Assembly (NCBI RefSeq): GCF_002920575.1
Contig: NZ_PQSQ01000042.1
Coordinates: 1 to 62,431, forward strand
Source: Streptomyces sp. Ru73
GTDB taxonomy: Bacteria; Actinomycetota; Actinomycetes; Streptomycetales; Streptomycetaceae
DNA length: 62,431 bases
Direction of reading: 5' to 3'
Under the pieces are notes generated by a model. That model had not been told where the DNA came from and made no database searches. It saw nothing but the letters and a program-made list of their open reading frames with translations. Below are positions 50,405-58,965 of this stretch, piece by piece. Position 1 is the stretch's first letter, and each line of letters begins with the position of its first letter. Both the position numbers and the translations under genes were made by a program.

Positions 50405-53227
50405 ATGACCGAGGACATGTCCCCTGCTGAGCGCTATGCCGCCGCGCGTGAGCGCGCGGCCGAGCAGGCCACCGCACTCTTCCCTTTCAAGGAGATGTAC
50501 GACTTCGCGCTGGACGCGTTCCAGATCGAGGCGTGCGAGGCCCTTGAGGCCGGCAAGGGTGTGCTGGTCGCCGCTCCCACCGGATCCGGCAAGACGATCG
50601 TCGGCGAGTTCGCCGTTCACCTGGCCCTGAGACAGGGCCGCAAGTGTTTTTACACCACCCCGATCAAGGCCCTGTCGAACCAGAAGTACCAGGACCTGGT
50701 CAAACGGTACGGCGCCGCGAAGGTCGGCCTGCTGACCGGCGACAACAGCGTGAACGGCGACGCCCCGGTGATCGTGATGACCACCGAGGTGCTGCGGAAC
50801 ATGCTGTACGCCGGTTCCCAGGCGCTCGACGGCCTGGGCTATGTGGTCATGGACGAGGTGCACTACCTCTCCGACCGCTTCCGCGGTGCCGTCTGGGAAG
50901 AGGTGATCATCCACCTGCCCGACTCCGTGACGCTGGTGTCGCTGTCCGCCACGGTCTCCAACGCCGAGGAGTTCGGCGACTGGCTGGACACCGTGCGCGG
51001 CGACACCGAGGTGATCGTCTCGGAGCACCGCCCGGTGCCGCTGTGGCAGCACGTGCTGGCGGGCCGCCGGATGTACGACCTCTTCGAGGAGAAGGACGGC
51101 GAGGCAGGGCAGGGCAAGCGCGAGGTCAACCCCGACCTGGTGCGGCTCGCCCGGCTGGAGAACAGCCGCCCCACCTTCGGCCGCGACAAGCGCCGCGGGC
51201 GCAACGGCCTGCGCGAGGCCGACCGCGAGCGGGAGCGGCGGCAGCGCAGCCGGATCTGGACGCCCAGCCGGGCCGAGGTGATCGACCGGCTGGACAGCGA
51301 GGGCCTGCTCCCCGCGATCACCTTCATCTTCAGCCGGGCGGGCTGCGAGTCGGCGGTGCAGCAGTGCCTGTACTCGGGCCTGCGGCTGAACGACCAGGCG
51401 GCGCGGGAGAAGGTCCGCAAGATCGTCGAGGCGCGTACGGCCGGCATCCCCGACGAGGACCTGCACGTCCTCGGGTACTTCGAGTGGCTGGAGGGCCTGG
51501 AGCGCGGCATCGCGGCGCACCACGCCGGGATGCTGCCCACCTTCAAGGAGGTGGTCGAGGAGCTGTTCGTGAAGGGCCTGGTCAAGGCGGTCTTCGCGAC
51601 GGAGACCCTGGCCCTGGGCATCAACATGCCGGCCCGTTCCGTGGTCCTGGAGAAGCTCGTCAAGTGGAACGGCGAGCAGCACGCCGACATCACCCCCGGC
51701 GAGTACACCCAGCTCACCGGCCGGGCCGGGCGCCGCGGCATCGACGTCGAGGGCCACGCGGTGGTGCTGTGGCAGCGCGGCATGGACCCGGCCGCCGTCG
51801 CGGGCCTGGCGGGCACCCGTACGTATCCGCTGCGTTCCTCCTTCAAGCCGTCGTACAACATGGCGGTCAACCTCGTCTCGCAGTTCGGCCGGCACCGCTC
51901 GCGCGAGCTGCTGGAGATGTCCTTCGCGCAGTTCCAGGCCGACAAGTCGGTGGTCGGGATCTCGCGCCAGGTGCAGAAGAACGAGGAGGGCCTCGAGGGC
52001 TACCGCGAGGCGATGACCTGCCACCTCGGCGACTTCGAGGAGTACTCGCGGCTCCGCAGGGACCTGAAGGACCGCGAGACGGAGCTGGCCAAGCAGGGCG
52101 CGGCGCAGCGCCGGGCGGCCGCCGCGGCGGCGCTGGAGAAGCTGAAGCCGGGCGATGTGATCCACGTGCCGACGGGGAAGTTCGCGGGCCTGGCGCTGGT
52201 GCTGGACCCGGGCATGCCGTCGGGGCGGACCAACGGGCACCGCGGCCATCACGCCGAGGACGGGCCGCGGCCGCTGGTGCTCACCGCTGAACGGCAGGTC
52301 AAGCGGCTGGGGTCGATCGACTTCCCGGTGCCGGTGCAGCCGCTGGACCGGATGCGCATCCCCAAGTCGTTCAACGCGCGCAATCCGCAGTCGCGCCGTG
52401 ACCTGGCCTCCGCGCTGCGGACGAAGGCCGGGCACATCCCGCCGGAGCGGCACCGCAAGAGGCGGTCGGAGGCCGCGGACGACAGGGAGATCAAGCGGCT
52501 GCGGACCGCGCTGCGCGCGCATCCGTGCCACGGCTGCGACGAGCGCGAGGACCACGCGCGGTGGGCGGAGCGCTACCACCGGCTGCGGCGGGACACGCGT
52601 CAGCTGGAGCGCCGTATCGAGGGCCGTACGAACACCATTGCGCGCACCTTCGACCGGATCTGCTCGCTGCTGACCGAGCTGGACTATCTGCAGGGCGACA
52701 CGGTCACGGACGAGGGCCGTCGGCTGGCGCGGCTCTACGGCGAGCTGGACCTGCTGGCGAGCGAATGCCTCCGCGAGGGCGTCTGGGAGGGCCTGTCGGC
52801 CCAGGAGCTGGCGGCGTGCGCGTCGGCGCTGGTGTACGAGGCGCGCCAGGCGGACGACGCGGTCGCGCCGAAGCTGCCCTCGGGCAAGGCCCGGGCCGCG
52901 CTGGGCGAGATGGTGCGCATCTGGGGCCGGCTGGACGCCCTGGAGGAGGACCACCGGATCAGCCAGGCGGAGGGCGTCGGCCAGCGGGAGCCGGACCTCG
53001 GGTTCGCGTGGGCGGCGTATCAGTGGGCGTCCGGCGTCGGGCTGGACGCGGTGCTCCGTGAGGCGGAGATGCCGGCCGGTGACTTCGTCCGGTGGTGCAA
53101 GCAGCTCATCGACGTCCTCGGCCAGATCGCGGCAGCCGCGCCGGAGGGCTCGACGGTGACCCGGGCCGCCCGCAAGGCGGTCGACGGGGTGCTGCGCGGG
53201 GTCGTGGCGTACTCGTCGGTGGGGTGA
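50405..53227 (+). CDS. Ski2/Mtr4-like DEVH-box RNA helicase (HelY type)
   Basis: The 940-residue product starts MTEDMSPAERYAAARERAAEQ. Helicase motifs: FQIEACEAL (Q-like), Walker A APTGSGKTIVGEF (Lys63), YTTPIKALSNQKY, MDEVHYLSDRFRG (DEVH), SLSATVSNAEEFGDW and QLTGRAGRRGIDVEGHAV. The C-terminal half contains the DSHCT-type domain of Ski2-like enzymes (RLARLYGELDLLASECLREGVWEGLSAQELAACASALVYEAR). It is expected to unwind structured RNA. The start follows a PafBC-like promoter, which would connect it to the DNA-damage response. Confidence 0.92.
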   Translation: MTEDMSPAERYAAARERAAEQATALFPFKEMYDFALDAFQIEACEALEAGKGVLVAAPTGSGKTIVGEFAVHLALRQGRKCFYTTPIKALSNQKYQDLVKRYGAAKVGLLTGDNSVNGDAPVIVMTTEVLRNMLYAGSQALDGLGYVVMDEVHYLSDRFRGAVWEEVIIHLPDSVTLVSLSATVSNAEEFGDWLDTVRGDTEVIVSEHRPVPLWQHVLAGRRMYDLFEEKDGEAGQGKREVNPDLVRLARLENSRPTFGRDKRRGRNGLREADRERERRQRSRIWTPSRAEVIDRLDSEGLLPAITFIFSRAGCESAVQQCLYSGLRLNDQAAREKVRKIVEARTAGIPDEDLHVLGYFEWLEGLERGIAAHHAGMLPTFKEVVEELFVKGLVKAVFATETLALGINMPARSVVLEKLVKWNGEQHADITPGEYTQLTGRAGRRGIDVEGHAVVLWQRGMDPAAVAGLAGTRTYPLRSSFKPSYNMAVNLVSQFGRHRSRELLEMSFAQFQADKSVVGISRQVQKNEEGLEGYREAMTCHLGDFEEYSRLRRDLKDRETELAKQGAAQRRAAAAAALEKLKPGDVIHVPTGKFAGLALVLDPGMPSGRTNGHRGHHAEDGPRPLVLTAERQVKRLGSIDFPVPVQPLDRMRIPKSFNARNPQSRRDLASALRTKAGHIPPERHRKRRSEAADDREIKRLRTALRAHPCHGCDEREDHARWAERYHRLRRDTRQLERRIEGRTNTIARTFDRICSLLTELDYLQGDTVTDEGRRLARLYGELDLLASECLREGVWEGLSAQELAACASALVYEARQADDAVAPKLPSGKARAALGEMVRIWGRLDALEEDHRISQAEGVGQREPDLGFAWAAYQWASGVGLDAVLREAEMPAGDFVRWCKQLIDVLGQIAAAAPEGSTVTRAARKAVDGVLRGVVAYSSVG

Positions 53228-53233
53228 GCCCCG

Positions 53234-53279
53234 CCGTCGGGCGGCCGGTGCGCACGCATGCGTGCCGGCCGCCCGACGG
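53234..53279. terminator. Bidirectional terminator between helicase and ABA4-like genes
   Basis: A perfect 15-bp stem (53234-53248 with 53265-53279) encloses a second palindrome built on GCACGCATGCGTGC. Confidence 0.8.
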
Positions 53280-53287
53280 GAGCGTCC

Positions 53288-53773
53288 TCACACGGCGGAC
53301 GGCTTCGGGTCCGCCGTCCCGCTGTTCGCTGTACGGCTCGCCGTACGCCTCCCCGGCGTGCGGCTGCGCAGCACCCGCAAGGCCAGGAACAGCAGCACGC
53401 CGATCGGCGACAGGAGCACGGTCAGGACCAGCAACGGCCCCATGACCAGCGGGTGGATGCCCAGGCGGCGGGCCTCGCGGTACATCCACTGGCCGAGGAA
53501 GAGGTCCCAGGCGATGACCTGGGCCCAGATCGCCGCCGCCGCGCCGTCCACGGTCATCAGCTCCTGGAAACCGCCCAGTTCGGGGCGGGACACGGCGGCC
53601 CACAGCCGCGGGAAGACCGGTACGGTCAGCGCGACGTAGACCGCGAGGACCGGGACCAGCGGCAGCGGCGAGGCGGCGATCCGGTCGGTCCACCGCCGGC
53701 CGGGAGCGAGGATCAGCAGGGCCCAGAAGGGCGCCGCGAGCCAGAACGCGAGGTCGAAGAGGACGTCCGTCAT
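53288..53773 (-). CDS. ABA4-like membrane protein
   Basis: The 161-residue product starts MTDVLFDLAFWLAAPFWALLIL. Four hydrophobic segments and the pattern WDLFLGQWMYREARRLGIHPLVMGPLLVLTVLLSPIGVL match the ABA4-like (DUF4281) family, named after a plant neoxanthin synthesis protein. The His/Tyr/Glu-containing loop between helices three and four is kept. The bacterial function is unknown, and no carotenoid gene lies nearby. Its ATG overlaps the stop of the upstream membrane-protein gene (ATGA, 53770-53773). Confidence 0.85.
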   Translation of the reverse strand: MTDVLFDLAFWLAAPFWALLILAPGRRWTDRIAASPLPLVPVLAVYVALTVPVFPRLWAAVSRPELGGFQELMTVDGAAAAIWAQVIAWDLFLGQWMYREARRLGIHPLVMGPLLVLTVLLSPIGVLLFLALRVLRSRTPGRRTASRTANSGTADPKPSAV

Positions 53774-54780
53774 GCGGTGAGCTCCCGGGGTGTGGCAGGG
53801 GGCGGTGCGGTGGTGTCCGTGGGGGCGTCGCCGGGCCGGGCCGGCGCGCGCAGTGCCGCGTACGCACCGAGGGCGGTCGCGGCCAGCAGGGCCGCCAGCG
53901 CGCCCAGCGTCGCCGCGTCCGGGCGTATCAGCGGCTGGCCGCGCAGCGCCTGCCAGGTGACCAGGGCCAGCAGCCCGGTGAGGAAGCCAGCGGCGACCAG
54001 GACGAGCCCCAGCCGTGTGCGCCCGGCCCGCAGCCTCGGTATGCGGCGGCCGAGGACGTCGAGGCCGAGCAGGAACAGGGGCAGCAGCTGCAGTGCGTGC
54101 ATGCCGACGAAGTGCGGTATGCGCAGGTCGCCGCCGGTGGTGCTCCAGCCGGTCAGCGGCATGCCGGGACCGCCGTCCGGCACGCCCACGCTGTGCGCCC
54201 CGAGGACGTCCCGCACGCCGTGCGCGGCCGCGGCCTGCTGGTCCGGGGTGGGTGCGAGCATCAGCCCGCCGAGCGCCAGGCCGGCCAGCGCGATGAGCAC
54301 GCCGAGCCGGACGGCCCAGGTCGCGGCCGGGTCGGCGCCCCGGCCACGGCGGAACTGGAGCAGGGCTATGACCAGCGTGGCGAGCCACAGGACCACGATG
54401 GTGGCGCCCATGGCCTGGAAGAGCGCCGCGTCCAGCGGGGTGGCGAGGTTGAAGTGGCTGCGCCGGCCTCGGACGGCCTGGCCGACGATGACGGCCATCT
54501 CGGCGGTTCCGGTGGCGGCGACGACCGTACCGGCCCACCAGCCGGTACGGCTGCGTGCCGGGGACCGGCCGAGCAGCCAGGCGAGCGTCAGCCCGTAGAG
54601 GACGAAGGAGAGCGAGAACTTCAGTGGCTTGAGCCAGACCGGCGCCCCGACGAGCACCCGGTCGTCGGCGACCAGGCCCGCCGCCGAGACGACGGCCAGG
54701 CCGGCCATGGCGAGCGAGAACCAGGTGAGCGGGCGGTGCGGTGCCGCCCGGCGCAGGGCAGGCAGAAGTGGAGCGGGCAT
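53770..54780 (-). CDS. Multi-pass membrane protein of unknown function
   Basis: The 336-residue product starts MPAPLLPALRRAAPHRPLTWFSL and has about eight to nine transmembrane segments. Notable parts are VGAPVWLKPLKFSLSFVLYGLTLAWLLG and RIPHFVGMHALQLLPLFLLGLDVLG, with conserved-looking His residues (PHFVGMHALQ) that could bind a cofactor or metal. I do not recognise a named family. It is coupled to the ABA4-like gene and divergent from the MerR regulator, whose putative operators lie in front of this gene. Confidence 0.8.
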   Translation of the reverse strand: MPAPLLPALRRAAPHRPLTWFSLAMAGLAVVSAAGLVADDRVLVGAPVWLKPLKFSLSFVLYGLTLAWLLGRSPARSRTGWWAGTVVAATGTAEMAVIVGQAVRGRRSHFNLATPLDAALFQAMGATIVVLWLATLVIALLQFRRGRGADPAATWAVRLGVLIALAGLALGGLMLAPTPDQQAAAAHGVRDVLGAHSVGVPDGGPGMPLTGWSTTGGDLRIPHFVGMHALQLLPLFLLGLDVLGRRIPRLRAGRTRLGLVLVAAGFLTGLLALVTWQALRGQPLIRPDAATLGALAALLAATALGAYAALRAPARPGDAPTDTTAPPPATPRELTA

Positions 54781-54813
54781 GAGTGACCCCCGTCATCGTC
54801 ATGTCGCAGGAAT

Positions 54814-54852
54814 GGATAGCGGCACTTACCGCTATCCGATAGCTGGACTATC
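54814..54852. promoter_or_regulatory. Two adjacent palindromes in the MerR divergent promoter region
   Basis: GGATAGCGG (54814-54822) pairs perfectly with CCGCTATCC (54829-54837) across six bases. Directly next to it, GATAG (54838-54842) pairs with CTATC (54848-54852) across five bases. Both share the word ATAG and are likely regulator sites. Confidence 0.65.
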
Positions 54853-54899
54853 TATGATGGGGAGCCATCTGGCAAGGCTCGAAGGGGAGTGAACGGCGC

Positions 54900-55532
54900 G
54901 TGCGTATCGGCGAGTTGAGCCGGCGGACCGGGGTCGCGGTACCGACGATCAAGTACTACGTCCGGGAGGGGCTGCTTCCGGCGGGCCGTCTGACCAGCCC
55001 GAACCAGGCCGACTACGACGAGACGCACGAGCGGCGGCTGCGGCTGGTGCGCGGGCTGCTGGAGGTCGGCGGGCTCTCGGTCGCGGCCGTGCGCGAGGTG
55101 CTGGCGGCGGTGGAGGACGCGGACCGGCCGGTGCACAAGGTGCTCGGCTCGGCCCACGAGAGCCTGACGCCGCCGCACGCCGCCGAGCCCGCGGAGCTGG
55201 CGGGGGCGCGCGAGGCGGTCGCCGCGCTGGTCGCCCGGCGGGGCTGGCGTACGGCGCCGGACGGCCCGGCGGGCGAGGCGCTGGCCGGTGCGCTGGCCAC
55301 GATGCGCGGCCTGGGGCACGGCGCTTTCGAGGAGGTGCTCGACGTCTACGCCGACGCGTGCGAGCGGATAGCGACGGCGGACCTGGCGTACGTCGGGCGG
55401 GCCGCTGACGTGGAACGGCTGGTCGAAGGCGTCGTCGTGGGCACCGTCATCGGCGACGCCGTGCTCTCGGCGATGCGGCGGATGGCGCACACGGACGCCT
55501 CGTCCCGGATATACGGCTCCGGGGACCGCTGA
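54900..55532 (+). CDS. MerR-family transcriptional regulator
   Basis: The 210-residue product is read from GTG 54900 (VRIGELSRRTGVAVPTIKYYVREGLLPAGRL), with GAAGGGGAG upstream. This is the MerR winged helix, followed by the coiled-coil dimer helix (HERRLRLVRGLLEVGGLSVAAVREVLAAVED). The C-terminal 120 residues are helical and have no cysteine cluster, so a metal is an unlikely signal; a small organic ligand is more likely. It is divergent from the membrane-protein pair, its probable target. Confidence 0.9.
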   Translation: MRIGELSRRTGVAVPTIKYYVREGLLPAGRLTSPNQADYDETHERRLRLVRGLLEVGGLSVAAVREVLAAVEDADRPVHKVLGSAHESLTPPHAAEPAELAGAREAVAALVARRGWRTAPDGPAGEALAGALATMRGLGHGAFEEVLDVYADACERIATADLAYVGRAADVERLVEGVVVGTVIGDAVLSAMRRMAHTDASSRIYGSGDR

Positions 55533-55555
55533 GGCGCCCGCCGTGCGCGGGCGCC
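55533..55555. terminator. Hairpin between convergent MerR and SIP genes
   Basis: A perfect 9-bp stem (55533-55541 with 55547-55555) starts directly at the MerR stop. Confidence 0.6.
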
Positions 55556-55572
55556 CGGGACGGGCCCGCCGG

Positions 55573-56448
55573 TCAGGAGGCGTCCGGCGTGGCCGCCTGC
55601 TGCTCCTGCTCCGCCTCGACCGCGGCGTTCCACTCCTTCTTGGACGCCTGCCAGCCGTCCTCGTCGTGGCCGCGGCGCCAGTAGCCGGAGATGGACAGGT
55701 CGGCGCGCGGGATCTCGCGCTCGACGCGCAGCAGCCGGCGCAGCTCCTTCACGAAGCCCGCCTCGCCGTGCACGAACGCCTGCACCCGCCCCGGCAGCCA
55801 CTCCATGCCGCGCACGGCCTCGACCAGCCGCTCGCCCACCGGAGCGCCGTTCCGGTGCAGCCAGACGACCTCCGCGCCGGCCGGCGCCCGCAGCTTCTGC
55901 TCCTCGCGCGCGTCCGGCACCTCGATGAAGGCGCGCACCACCGCGTTCGCCGGCATCCGGGCGAGCGAGGCGGCGATGGCCGGCAGCGCGCTCTCGTCAC
56001 CGGCGAGCAGGTGCCAGTCGGCCGCCTCCTCGGGCGCGTACGCACCGCCGGGGCCGAGGAGGCGGATCTCCTCGCCGGCCTCGGCCTGCTGCGCCCACGG
56101 ACCGGCCAGGCCCTCGTCGCCGTGGACGACGAAGTCGAGGGTCATCTCCAGGCTCTGCGGGTCCCAGGCGCGCACCGTGTACGTGCGGGTGCGGGGCCAC
56201 TGGTCGCGCGGGAAGTCGGCCCGGATCTGCGCCATGTCGAACGGCTCCGGGTACGTCACGCCCGGTACCGGGAAGAGCAGCTTGACGTAGTGGTCGGTGT
56301 ACTCCCCGGCGTGGAAGTCCGCCAGGCCGGCGCCGCCCAGCACGACCCGCATCATGTGCGGGCTGAGGCGCTCGGTGTGCACCACGCGGGCGCGGTGGGT
56401 GACGGCCTTCTTGCGTGCGGGACGTTCGGCGGGTCGGTCTGCTGCCAC
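55573..56448 (-). CDS. Siderophore-interacting protein (flavin-dependent ferric reductase)
   Basis: The 291-residue product is read from GTG 56448 (VAADRPAERPARKKAVTHRARV), with AGGGGG upstream. The FAD-binding beta barrel has the R-x-Y-T motif RTRTYTVRAWDP; the NAD(P)H-like domain has WHLLAGDESALPAIAASLARMP. The C-terminus includes ISGYWRRGHDEDGW, the conserved end of this family. It reduces Fe3+-siderophores in the cytoplasm. The iron box 30 bases upstream indicates repression by DmdR/IdeR in high iron. Confidence 0.95.
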   Translation of the reverse strand: MAADRPAERPARKKAVTHRARVVHTERLSPHMMRVVLGGAGLADFHAGEYTDHYVKLLFPVPGVTYPEPFDMAQIRADFPRDQWPRTRTYTVRAWDPQSLEMTLDFVVHGDEGLAGPWAQQAEAGEEIRLLGPGGAYAPEEAADWHLLAGDESALPAIAASLARMPANAVVRAFIEVPDAREEQKLRAPAGAEVVWLHRNGAPVGERLVEAVRGMEWLPGRVQAFVHGEAGFVKELRRLLRVEREIPRADLSISGYWRRGHDEDGWQASKKEWNAAVEAEQEQQAATPDAS

Positions 56449-56478
56449 GGTGGGCCCCCTGGGCGTACTGAGAATAAG

Positions 56479-56497
56479 TTAGGTACACCTAACCTAA
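56479..56497 (-). promoter_or_regulatory. Iron box (DmdR/IdeR operator)
   Basis: TTAGGTACACCTAACCTAA closely matches the 19-bp actinobacterial iron box and lies 30 bases before the siderophore-interacting protein start. Confidence 0.9.
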
Positions 56498-56504
56498 CAG
56501 CACA

Positions 56505-57431
56505 TCATGAGAGTGCGGTGAGGACGCGCTGCAGCGACCCGCCCAGGCCCCACCGGCCGGCCAGCTCCTCCAGCGTCGCGGGGTCGGCGGGCTCCTTCGG
56601 CACCGCCGGGTCGAAGGCGGGCAGCGCGACGTCCGTGGCGACGCGCACCACCTTGGGTGCCACGTCGAGGTACGGACGGGCCTCGGTCAGCCGCTTGCGC
56701 TGGGTGGGGGTGAGCTTCGCCGCCGGGTCCTCGGCCGCCGCCATGATCCCGGCCAGGTCGCCGAAGGTCGCCAGCAGCTTCGCCGCGGTCTTCTCGCCGA
56801 TGCCCGGCACGCCCGGCAGGCCGTCGCTCGGGTCGCCGCGCAGCAGGGCCAGGTCGGCGTAGCCGGCGCCGTCCACGCCGTACTTCTCGCGCAGCCACGC
56901 CTCGTCGGTGAGCTGCAGCGTCCCGACGCCCTTGAGCGGGTACAGCACGCGGACGCCGCGCCGGTCGTCGATGAGCTGGTAGAGGTCGCGGTCGCCGGTG
57001 ACGATGTCGACGGGCCCGGTGGCCCGGGTGGCGAGCGTGCCGATGATGTCGTCCGCCTCGTATCCCGCGGCGCCGACCCGGGCGATGCCCAGCGCGTCCA
57101 GCACCGCCTCGATCACCGGGACCTGCGGCGAGAGGGTGTCCGGGATCTCCTCCTCGTCGGGCTCGGCGGAGCCCTCGGGGGCCTCCTCGGCGACCCGGTG
57201 CGCCTTGTACGTGGGGATGAGGTCCACCCGCCACTGGGGGCGCCAGTCGGCGTCCATGCAGGCCACCAGGTCGTCCGGGTGGTGGTCCTGGAGGAGGCGG
57301 GCGATGAAGTCCAGCAGGCCGCGTACGGCGTTGACGGGCGTGCCGTCCGGGGCGCGGACCGAGTCCGGCACGCCGAAGTACGCGCGGAAGTAGAGCGAGG
57401 CGGTGTCGAGGAGCATCAGGCGTCGAGTCAC
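56505..57431 (-). CDS. 5'-3' exonuclease (Pol I N-terminal-like)
   Basis: The product is about 308 residues from GTG 57431 (VTRRLMLLDTASLYFRAYFGVPD); an earlier GTG (57449) and an ATG (57416) are also possible because no strong ribosome site is seen. It matches the stand-alone 5'-3' exonuclease family: acidic metal-binding motifs MLLDTASLYFR, ACMDADWRPQWR, GYEADDIIGTLA and VTGDRDLYQL, then the H3TH DNA-binding motif DGLPGVPGIGEKTAAKLLATFG. It probably removes RNA primers or flaps beside PolA. It ends eight bases from the iron box of the next gene. Confidence 0.9.
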   Translation of the reverse strand: MTRRLMLLDTASLYFRAYFGVPDSVRAPDGTPVNAVRGLLDFIARLLQDHHPDDLVACMDADWRPQWRVDLIPTYKAHRVAEEAPEGSAEPDEEEIPDTLSPQVPVIEAVLDALGIARVGAAGYEADDIIGTLATRATGPVDIVTGDRDLYQLIDDRRGVRVLYPLKGVGTLQLTDEAWLREKYGVDGAGYADLALLRGDPSDGLPGVPGIGEKTAAKLLATFGDLAGIMAAAEDPAAKLTPTQRKRLTEARPYLDVAPKVVRVATDVALPAFDPAVPKEPADPATLEELAGRWGLGGSLQRVLTALS

Positions 57432-57759
57432 ACGCCGATGATGCCGCACCCCACTGACAGGGCCCGGTGTGCGCCCCCGCTCACCGTGAGTCGCGAGTGG
57501 GTCGCGAGCGGGCGTGTCCGGGTCGCGACTGACCCCGTGTCAAACCTGTGACCTTTGTGAGCCGTGCCACTGTTGTGTTTGGTGTGAGTAAAGAGGGGCA
57601 GGCGCGCACCCGGAGCGGAACCGGTAGGGGATTCAACTTTTTCTTTTCCCGGCGCGAGCGGCCCGACGCCGTACCGCTCCACGGCCCTCCCCAGCCTTTC
57701 GGCCTGGGGATCACCCATGGCTGGGACGGGCCGTCCTTGGTTCGACTCGAGAGGTGTAT
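57432..57759. other. Divergent promoter region, exonuclease / betaine transporter
   Basis: No gene is seen in these 328 bases. There is a small imperfect hairpin around CCCCAGCC and GGCCTGGGG (57690-57711) and a less GC-rich part (57540-57600) where promoters are most likely. Confidence 0.5.
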
Positions 57760-58965
57760 GTGTCCAGGCTGCAAGCCGAGCACCTGTACAAAGTGTTCGG
57801 GAGACGACCCGATGACGCCGTGCGGAAACTCGAAGGCGGGGCCACCCGCGACGAGCTGCGCGCCGAGGGTACGACGGCAGCGGTGATCGACGCGTCGTTC
57901 ACCGTGGACGAAGGCCAGATCTTCGTCGTCATGGGTCTGTCGGGTTCCGGCAAGTCCACGCTGCTGCGCATGCTGAACGGGCTGCTGGAGCCGACCGCGG
58001 GCAGTGTGCGGTTCGACGGCCAGGACCTGACCACGCTCAGCCCGAAGGAGCTGCGCCGGGTCCGCTCCCAGAAGATCTCCATGGTCTTCCAGCACTTCGC
58101 GCTCTTCCCGCACCGCAGTGTGCTGGAGAACGCCGCGTACGGCCTGGAGGTCCAGGGCGTGGCGAAGGCGGAGCGCCAGAAGCGCGCGCTGGAGGCGCTG
58201 GAGCTCGCCGGCCTGAAGGGCTGGGAGAAGTCCTGGCCCGACGAGCTGTCCGGCGGCATGCAGCAGCGCGTGGGCCTGGCCCGCGCGCTGGCCACCGACG
58301 CGGACCTGCTGCTGATGGACGAGTCCTTCAGCGCGCTGGACCCGCTGATCCGCCGCGACATGCAGGACCAGCTGCTGGGGCTGCAGAAGACACTGAAGAA
58401 GACCATCGTCTTCATCACCCACGACCTGAACGAGGCCATGCGGCTCGGCGACCGGATCGCCGTCATGCGCGACGGCCGGATCGTCCAGAACGGCACGGCC
58501 GAGGACATCCTCGTACGCCCCTCCAACGACTACGTCGCCTCCTTCATCCAGGACGTCGACCGCACCCGCGTGCTGACCGCCGGCGCGATCATGACGGACG
58601 TGGCGTCGGTGCTCGGCGGCAAGGACGCCGATGGCGAGGAGATATCCACCGCCGAGCGGTTCCGTGCCGCGGCGCCCGCCACGGTCACGGAGGACACCCC
58701 GCTCGTCGACCTCTTCGCGCCCTGCTCGGCCAGTGTCGTCCCGGTGGCCGTCACCGACGCGGCCGGTGAGCTGGTCGGCGCGGTGCCCGCACAGCGGCTG
58801 ATGGCCGTCCTCGGCGAGGCGGAGGCGGACACCGCCCCCGCCGGCGGAGTGCCCGCCCAGCCGGCCTCCGCCGACGAGCCGCAGGACGCGAAGACCGAGG
58901 ACGAGAAGCCGGCCGCCGCCGGCGACGGGTCCGCCGACGAGGGCAAGGTGATCGCCGGTGCCTAG
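57760..58965 (+). CDS. Glycine betaine/proline-type ABC transporter ATPase
   Basis: The 401-residue product is read from GTG 57760 (VSRLQAEHLYKVFGRRPDDA), with GAGAGG upstream. ATPase motifs: Walker A MGLSGSGKSTLLRMLNGL, signature LSGGMQQRVGLARAL, Walker B LLLMDESFSALDP and the His loop VFITHDLNEAM. A single CBS-like region follows (VTEDTPLVDLFAPCSASVVPVAVTDAAGELVGAVP), as in OpuA/ProV-type ATPases that sense ionic strength. The last 50 residues are an acidic Ala/Glu/Asp tail. It overlaps the permease gene by eight bases. Confidence 0.95.
   Translation: MSRLQAEHLYKVFGRRPDDAVRKLEGGATRDELRAEGTTAAVIDASFTVDEGQIFVVMGLSGSGKSTLLRMLNGLLEPTAGSVRFDGQDLTTLSPKELRRVRSQKISMVFQHFALFPHRSVLENAAYGLEVQGVAKAERQKRALEALELAGLKGWEKSWPDELSGGMQQRVGLARALATDADLLLMDESFSALDPLIRRDMQDQLLGLQKTLKKTIVFITHDLNEAMRLGDRIAVMRDGRIVQNGTAEDILVRPSNDYVASFIQDVDRTRVLTAGAIMTDVASVLGGKDADGEEISTAERFRAAAPATVTEDTPLVDLFAPCSASVVPVAVTDAAGELVGAVPAQRLMAVLGEAEADTAPAGGVPAQPASADEPQDAKTEDEKPAAAGDGSADEGKVIAGA

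Noticed and set aside
56479..56497. Iron box as a novel element
   Set aside because: It is a normal DmdR/IdeR operator before a siderophore-interacting protein gene; it is listed as a feature only.
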